The translations under genes were made by a program, and so were the position numbers. The notes below the pieces were generated by a model. That model did not search any database. It was not told where the DNA came from and saw nothing but the letters and a program-made list of their open reading frames with translations. Below, piece by piece: positions 60,324 to 64,000 of a stretch of DNA of 64,000 nucleotides; position 1 is the stretch's first letter, and each line of letters opens with the position of its first letter. The stretch comes from Streptomyces sp. NBC_01689. Its GTDB lineage: Bacteria > Actinomycetota > Actinomycetes > Streptomycetales > Streptomycetaceae. The DNA is taken from contig NZ_CP109592.1 of NCBI RefSeq assembly GCF_036250675.1, positions 7,440,001 to 7,504,000 on the forward strand, written 5' to 3'.

Positions 60324-60341
60324 GCGGGGGCGCGCCCCCGC
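60324..60341. terminator. Hairpin after the FAD-dehydrogenase gene
   Basis: An 18-bp perfect palindrome, GCGGGGGCG next to its complement, 29 bases after the stop. Without the central pairs it gives a stem of about seven G:C pairs with a short loop. Plausible terminator without a T-run. Confidence 0.6.
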
Positions 60342-60354
60342 CGTCGCCCGCCGG

Positions 60355-60600
60355 GTGCGGCGGCTCCCGGGGACGCGCCCGACGTACGGGCGCGTCCGGC
60401 GTACGGGCGTGGGGGTGCTGCCGCGGCCTTCGGGAAGGCTTCCGGCGGGCGTGCGGGCGTGCAGGTGCTGTCGGTCGGGTGCGGCGGCTCCCGGGAGCGT
60501 TCCCGATGTGCGGGCGCGTAGGCGTGGCGGTGCTGTCGGCCGGGACCCGCGGTCTCCGGGCGGCTTCCGGCGTGCGGGCGCGTGGGGTGTCCGTACGGCG
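60355..60600. repeat. Imperfect tandem repeat of about 124 bp
   Basis: GTGCGGCGGCTCCCGGG occurs at 60355-60371 and again at 60479-60495. Matching GTGCGGGCG, GTGCTG and GGCTTCCGG blocks follow in both copies, so the gene-free region is two diverged units of about 124 bp. No gene fits here. Confidence 0.6.
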
Positions 60601-60691
60601 TCTCCTGCCGCCCCTCCGCCGGTTCCGTGATCAACTCGTGCCCATGCCTGAGGAGTTGACACGTGTAGGACATCGGACAGGCCTTGACGTG

Positions 60692-60709
60692 AACCCTCAG
60701 CCAAGGGTT
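60692..60709. promoter_or_regulatory. Inverted repeat AACCCT-N6-AGGGTT upstream of the conserved hypothetical
   Basis: Perfect 6-bp arms with a 6-base spacer, 53 bases before the GTG at 60762. TTGACA (60656-60661) and TTGACG nearby are -35-like. It could be an operator or a small hairpin. Confidence 0.5.
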
Positions 60710-60761
60710 TGCTGTCCGCGATCGCCACCCTGACCAGCCGCGTCTGTGAGGAACCCTCGCG

Positions 60762-61712
60762 GTGTCGCCACCCCCTCCTCCCCTCGGCCGTGGCCGCAAA
60801 GGCACGGCCCAGGCCTTCGACGCCGCACTCGACGACGCCGAACTCGTCGTCGTGCGCTCCGCGCTCGCACAGGGCCGCTGGACCGCGGTCCGCTCGCTGC
60901 TCGCCGTCACCGGCGACGAGTGGGACCGGCGCGGCCACCGCGTCACCGTCCTCGCGCAGGAGCCCAGCACCCTCGCGTGGGCGCGGGAATGGCAACTCGC
61001 CGAGCCCGAGTCCGCCGACGCCTCCGTCCTCCTCGCCTGTGCCACCGTCCAGCGCGCCCTGGAGGGCAGGGACCGTCCGGAACGGGCCCGCGAGACCTGT
61101 CACACGGCCGCCGCGCTCGCCCCCGCCGACCCCACTCCCTGGCTCGGTCTGCTGACGCTGGAGCGCACGCTCGGCGGCGAGGCCGACGTGGTCCGGCTCT
61201 TCGACGAGGTGCGCCACCGCCATCCCGAGCACCACCACGCCCACCATCTGATGGTCGCCCGGCTCGCCGAGCGCCGGGCCGAGGCGGGGCAGGACCCGCT
61301 CCACGAGGTCTACGACTTCGCCAACTGGGCGGCCGAACAGGCCCCCGCGGACTCCCCCCTGGCGATCCTGCCCGTCGTCGCGCACGCCGAGCGCTACCGC
61401 GTGCTCGCCGGCACGGGCAGTGAACCCGCCGACCCGGCCGCCTCCGGGCACTGGGTCGGACGCCGGGCCCGCCAGGTGATGAAGGCCGCCTTCGACTGGT
61501 GGCTGGAATGGGAGCACGACGACCACCCCCGCCGCCTCCTCGACCTCAACTTCCTCGCGCACGCGAAGTCCTGTGAGGGCCGGGGCGCCGAGGCGGCCGC
61601 CCTGTTCCACCGCATCGGGCCGCACGCCACCCCGGTGCCGTGGTCGTACCCGGACCGCGACCCGTACAAGGCCTTCCGCGCCGCCCGCGACCGCGCGCTC
61701 GGCACGGTGTGA
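60762..61712 (+). CDS. Conserved-looking hypothetical protein with TPR-like helices
   Basis: A 316-residue soluble protein with no recognised enzymatic motif. It has helical repeats resembling TPR units (ARETCHTAAALAPADPTPWL and LTLERTLGGEADVVRLFDEV), a His-rich loop (HPEHHHAHH), and a C-terminal segment with WWLEWEHDDHPRR. It may be a protein-interaction scaffold. GTG 60762 follows GAGGAA. The APC permease gene starts 52 bases downstream, so the two may be co-transcribed. Function unknown. Confidence 0.72.
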   Translation: MSPPPPPLGRGRKGTAQAFDAALDDAELVVVRSALAQGRWTAVRSLLAVTGDEWDRRGHRVTVLAQEPSTLAWAREWQLAEPESADASVLLACATVQRALEGRDRPERARETCHTAAALAPADPTPWLGLLTLERTLGGEADVVRLFDEVRHRHPEHHHAHHLMVARLAERRAEAGQDPLHEVYDFANWAAEQAPADSPLAILPVVAHAERYRVLAGTGSEPADPAASGHWVGRRARQVMKAAFDWWLEWEHDDHPRRLLDLNFLAHAKSCEGRGAEAAALFHRIGPHATPVPWSYPDRDPYKAFRAARDRALGTV

Positions 61713-61764
61713 ACGACCGCTCCAGCAAACCGCACCACCGGACATCCGAAAGGACGACCCCGCG

Positions 61765-63390
61765 ATGACGACGGGCAGTTCGAGCACCCCGAGCAGTGCA
61801 GACACGGGAAGACCCGCCGCGGCCCGCGGCGGCATCAGCACCTTCAAGGGGCAGGACCGCGCCCTGAAGGCCGACCGGCTGGGCACCGGAGGGCTGCTGC
61901 TGTCCGTCCTGGCCGCGACGGCCCCCCTCATGGTGGTCGCGGGTGTCATGCCCACCACATTCGCGGTGATGGGCATCGTCGGGCAGCCGCTGCTCTTCGT
62001 CATCCTCGGCGTGGTGCTGGTGCTCTTCAGCGTCGGGTACGCCGAGATGAGCCGCCACGTGCACAACGCGGGCGCCTTCTACGCCTATGTCGCCCGCGGC
62101 CTCGGCGGCACCGCGGGCGCGGGCGCCGCGGCGGTCGCGCTGCTCGCCTACAGCGTGCTCCAGGTCGGTATCTACGGCATCTTCGGCTTCGAGGTGTCCG
62201 GGCTGTTCTCCACCTACCTCGACGTCGAGATGGCCTGGTGGATCCCGGCCCTGGCGGCCGTGCTGGTCGTCGGCGCGCTCGCCTGGCTGAAGGTCGACGT
62301 CAACGCCCGCGTGCTCGGTGTCCTGCTGGTCGTCGAGGTGGCACTCGTCGTCATCTTCGACGTGGCGGCCGTCGCCGATCCCGGCAAGCAGGGACTCTCG
62401 CTGCACGCCTTCAACCCGGACACGCTCACCGGGGCCGGGGTCGGCACCGCGCTCTGCTTCTGCATCGCCGCCTTCACCGGCTTCGAACAGGCACCGGTGT
62501 ACGCCGAGGAGACGAGCCGCCCGCACATCCTCGTCCCCCGGGTGATGTTCCTGGCGATCGGCTTCGTCGCCGTCTTCTTCGCGATCAGCTCCTGGGCGCT
62601 GACCGTCGCCACGGGGCCCTCGGGGATCGTCGACGCCTCCCGCAAGCAGAGCGCCGGACTGCTGTTCTTCCTCACCGAGTCACGCCTCGGGGGCACCTTC
62701 ACGGACGTGCTGCACGTGCTCTTCGTGACCGGCATGTTCGCGGCGCTGCTCAGTTTCCACAACGTCGTCGCGCGGTACGCCTTCGCCATGGGCCGGGAAG
62801 GACTCCTGCCCGCCGCCTTCGGCCGGACCACCGGAGCCAGCGGCGCCCCCGGCACCGGCTCGCTCCTGCAGACCGCCGTCTCCGTGATCGTCCTGGTCGT
62901 CTTCGCCGTGACCGACGACAAGCCGACCGGCGACCCGACCGCGCCCGTGCTGCACCTGTTCACCTGGGGCGGCAACGTCGGCGCGCTGGGCGTCATCCTG
63001 CTGATGGCGGCGGCCTCGCTCTCCGTCATCGTCTTCTTCGTCCGCCGCGGCGCCGCACGGGCCCAGGCCTGGCGCCTGGTCACCGCGGCCGTCTCCGGGC
63101 TCGCCCTGCTCGTGATCGCGGGCTACACCGTGAAGGACTTCGACGTCCTGGTCGGCACCGGTCCGGACTCCACACTGAGCCGGCTGCTGCCCGCCCTCGT
63201 CCTGGCGGCCCTGCTCGTCGGCGTGGTCCAGGGCCTGGTGCTGCGGTCCCGCGCACCGGAGGCACACGCCCGGATCGGACTCGGCAACGAGGCCTTCCAA
63301 CTGGACAAGGCGGCGGACTCCGGGCCGGGGGCCGGGGCCGGAGCCGGCCCGGGTTCCCCGTCCGGCCCGGGGGCCGGTTCAGGAGCCTGA
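61765..63390 (+). CDS. APC-superfamily amino acid permease
   Basis: A 541-residue transporter with about twelve transmembrane helices. It starts with a disordered N-terminus, then LLLSVLAATAPLMVVAGVMP, the APC-like AEMSRHVHNAGAFYAYVARG and FTGFEQAPVYAEETS. The C-terminal tail is Gly/Pro-rich and probably cytosolic. It imports amino acids or polyamines by proton coupling; the exact substrate is unknown. ATG 61765 follows GAAAGGACG. Potential partner of the preceding hypothetical protein gene. Confidence 0.9.
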   Translation: MTTGSSSTPSSADTGRPAAARGGISTFKGQDRALKADRLGTGGLLLSVLAATAPLMVVAGVMPTTFAVMGIVGQPLLFVILGVVLVLFSVGYAEMSRHVHNAGAFYAYVARGLGGTAGAGAAAVALLAYSVLQVGIYGIFGFEVSGLFSTYLDVEMAWWIPALAAVLVVGALAWLKVDVNARVLGVLLVVEVALVVIFDVAAVADPGKQGLSLHAFNPDTLTGAGVGTALCFCIAAFTGFEQAPVYAEETSRPHILVPRVMFLAIGFVAVFFAISSWALTVATGPSGIVDASRKQSAGLLFFLTESRLGGTFTDVLHVLFVTGMFAALLSFHNVVARYAFAMGREGLLPAAFGRTTGASGAPGTGSLLQTAVSVIVLVVFAVTDDKPTGDPTAPVLHLFTWGGNVGALGVILLMAAASLSVIVFFVRRGAARAQAWRLVTAAVSGLALLVIAGYTVKDFDVLVGTGPDSTLSRLLPALVLAALLVGVVQGLVLRSRAPEAHARIGLGNEAFQLDKAADSGPGAGAGAGPGSPSGPGAGSGA

Positions 63391-63571
63391 GCGTTCCGGT
63401 TCCCGGAGCCCCGGAGCCCGTTCCGGGAGGGGAGACGCCGCGGGCCGGGCAGGCCCGCGGCGCACCGGACGCTCCGCCGGAGTCTGAGAAAACTGAGAAA
63501 GTGATGACGGAATTCTGACGGACACCCTCCGCCGCTGGCCTGAAGGGGGTCGCGAGTGCTCGTATGGGTGT

Positions 63572-64000
63572 GTGAACCCTGAACATTCCCGGGAACCGGG
63601 GCCGGAACGGCAGCGGGGACGTACCTCCGAGGCCCCGTCGGCACGCTCGCCGGAGCGCCCCGCGGCACGGGAACCGGAACGCCCCGACGAGCCCGGCACG
63701 CCCATCGGGCGCCGGCTCCTGCTCGGCACCCTCGGACTCGGTGCGCTCGGCGTGCTGGCCGCGCCCCCGCTCCAGCGGGGCCTGGAGTCGCTCTTCGCCG
63801 GCGACCCCACCGGCCTGACCGGCCTGCTCCCCAACGGCGGCGGCTTCCGCTACTACTCCGTGACCTCCTCCGTCCCGCACAAGGGCGCCGCGGACTACCG
63901 CCTCACGATCGACGGCCTGGTCGACCGTCCCCGCAGTTACACCCTGGCCGACCTCAAGGCGCTGCCGCAGACCCGGCTCGTGCACGACGTGCAGTGCGTC
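63572..64000 (+). CDS. Molybdopterin-dependent oxidoreductase of the sulfite-oxidase family (3' end cut off)
   Basis: The 143 visible codons run off the window. A hydrophilic, Arg/Glu/Pro-rich N-terminus is followed by a twin-arginine-like signal (IGRRLLLGTLGLGALGVLAA). The start of the sulfite-oxidase-like molybdopterin domain comes next, with YRLTIDGLVDRPRSYTLADL and the probable molybdenum-ligand cysteine in HDVQCV at the very end. GTG 63572 is the only in-frame start; a nearby ATG hits a stop. Export by Tat fits an exported MsrP/sulfite-oxidase-like enzyme. Its partner membrane protein, if any, lies beyond the window. Confidence 0.83.
   Translation, partial: MNPEHSREPGPERQRGRTSEAPSARSPERPAAREPERPDEPGTPIGRRLLLGTLGLGALGVLAAPPLQRGLESLFAGDPTGLTGLLPNGGGFRYYSVTSSVPHKGAADYRLTIDGLVDRPRSYTLADLKALPQTRLVHDVQCV

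Noticed and set aside
58619..61045. An 808-codon minus-strand frame opposite the FAD dehydrogenase
   Set aside because: Antisense artefact; no motif, and the plus-strand flavoprotein is unmistakable.

Overview
The window is a stretch of Streptomyces chromosome. The DNA is very GC-rich with GC-biased third codon positions. GTG starts are frequent, many neighbouring genes overlap by ATGA or GTGA, and the gene content is typical of the genus: an error-prone DnaE2 with an ImuB-like partner, SoxR with a four-cysteine cluster motif, a SigK/RskA pair, a sortase-type surface lytic polysaccharide monooxygenase, and many TetR/GntR/MarR regulators. No tRNA, rRNA, CRISPR array, insertion sequence or prophage was seen. 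It reads as core chromosome with lineage-specific catabolic genes.

Layout. 1-3.9 kb: mutagenesis cassette (dnaE2, cut by the window edge, plus a catalytically dead Y-family partner). 4-5.8 kb: DJ-1-like and cupin genes, divergent from a MarR regulator with three evenly spaced operators. 5.9-9 kb: secreted lipase, wall-anchored LPMO and two very small proteins. 9-12.4 kb: DUF402 phosphatase-like protein, double-GNAT acetyltransferase, YtrA-type GntR and an AAA ATPase. 13-15.4 kb: secreted SGNH esterase and a Ser/Thr kinase. 15.5-22.7 kb: a DUF4331-TPR-NicO metal-transporter cluster divergent from sigK-rskA; both sides carry SigK-like promoters, suggesting one regulon. 23.4-28.1 kb: orphan ISP-type domain protein, homogentisate dioxygenase with a GntR regulator, lipoprotein and TetR. 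28.5-32.7 kb: molybdopterin oxidoreductase and an orphan MalK-like ATPase.

32.9-41.8 kb is catabolic: aldehyde and alcohol dehydrogenases, acyl-CoA dehydrogenase, MaoC hydratase, two TetR regulators and SoxR. Two pairs of matching inverted repeats tie each TetR to separate targets. 41.9-49.2 kb: RNA ligase of the Deinococcus type, BKACE-like enzyme, zinc-ribbon protein, penicillin-acylase-family enzyme and a NamZ-type muramidase. 49.4-55.3 kb holds two operons, SDR-acyl-CoA ligase (followed by a TetR) and, on the other strand, kinase-acyl-CoA dehydrogenase. They share an exact 13-bp upstream motif, CATACCGACTGGT. Together the enzymes resemble the 4-hydroxy acid (levulinate/Lva, ACAD10/11) route, and this is the most interesting inferred system in the window.

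55.4-64 kb: histidine-rich metal-binding protein, two small membrane proteins (YidH/DUF202), Nudix hydrolase, EamA-like permease, FAD dehydrogenase, conserved hypothetical, APC amino acid permease and the start of a sulfite-oxidase-like molybdoenzyme. Regulatory assignments rest on motif matches read by eye, so operator-regulator pairings are inferences.
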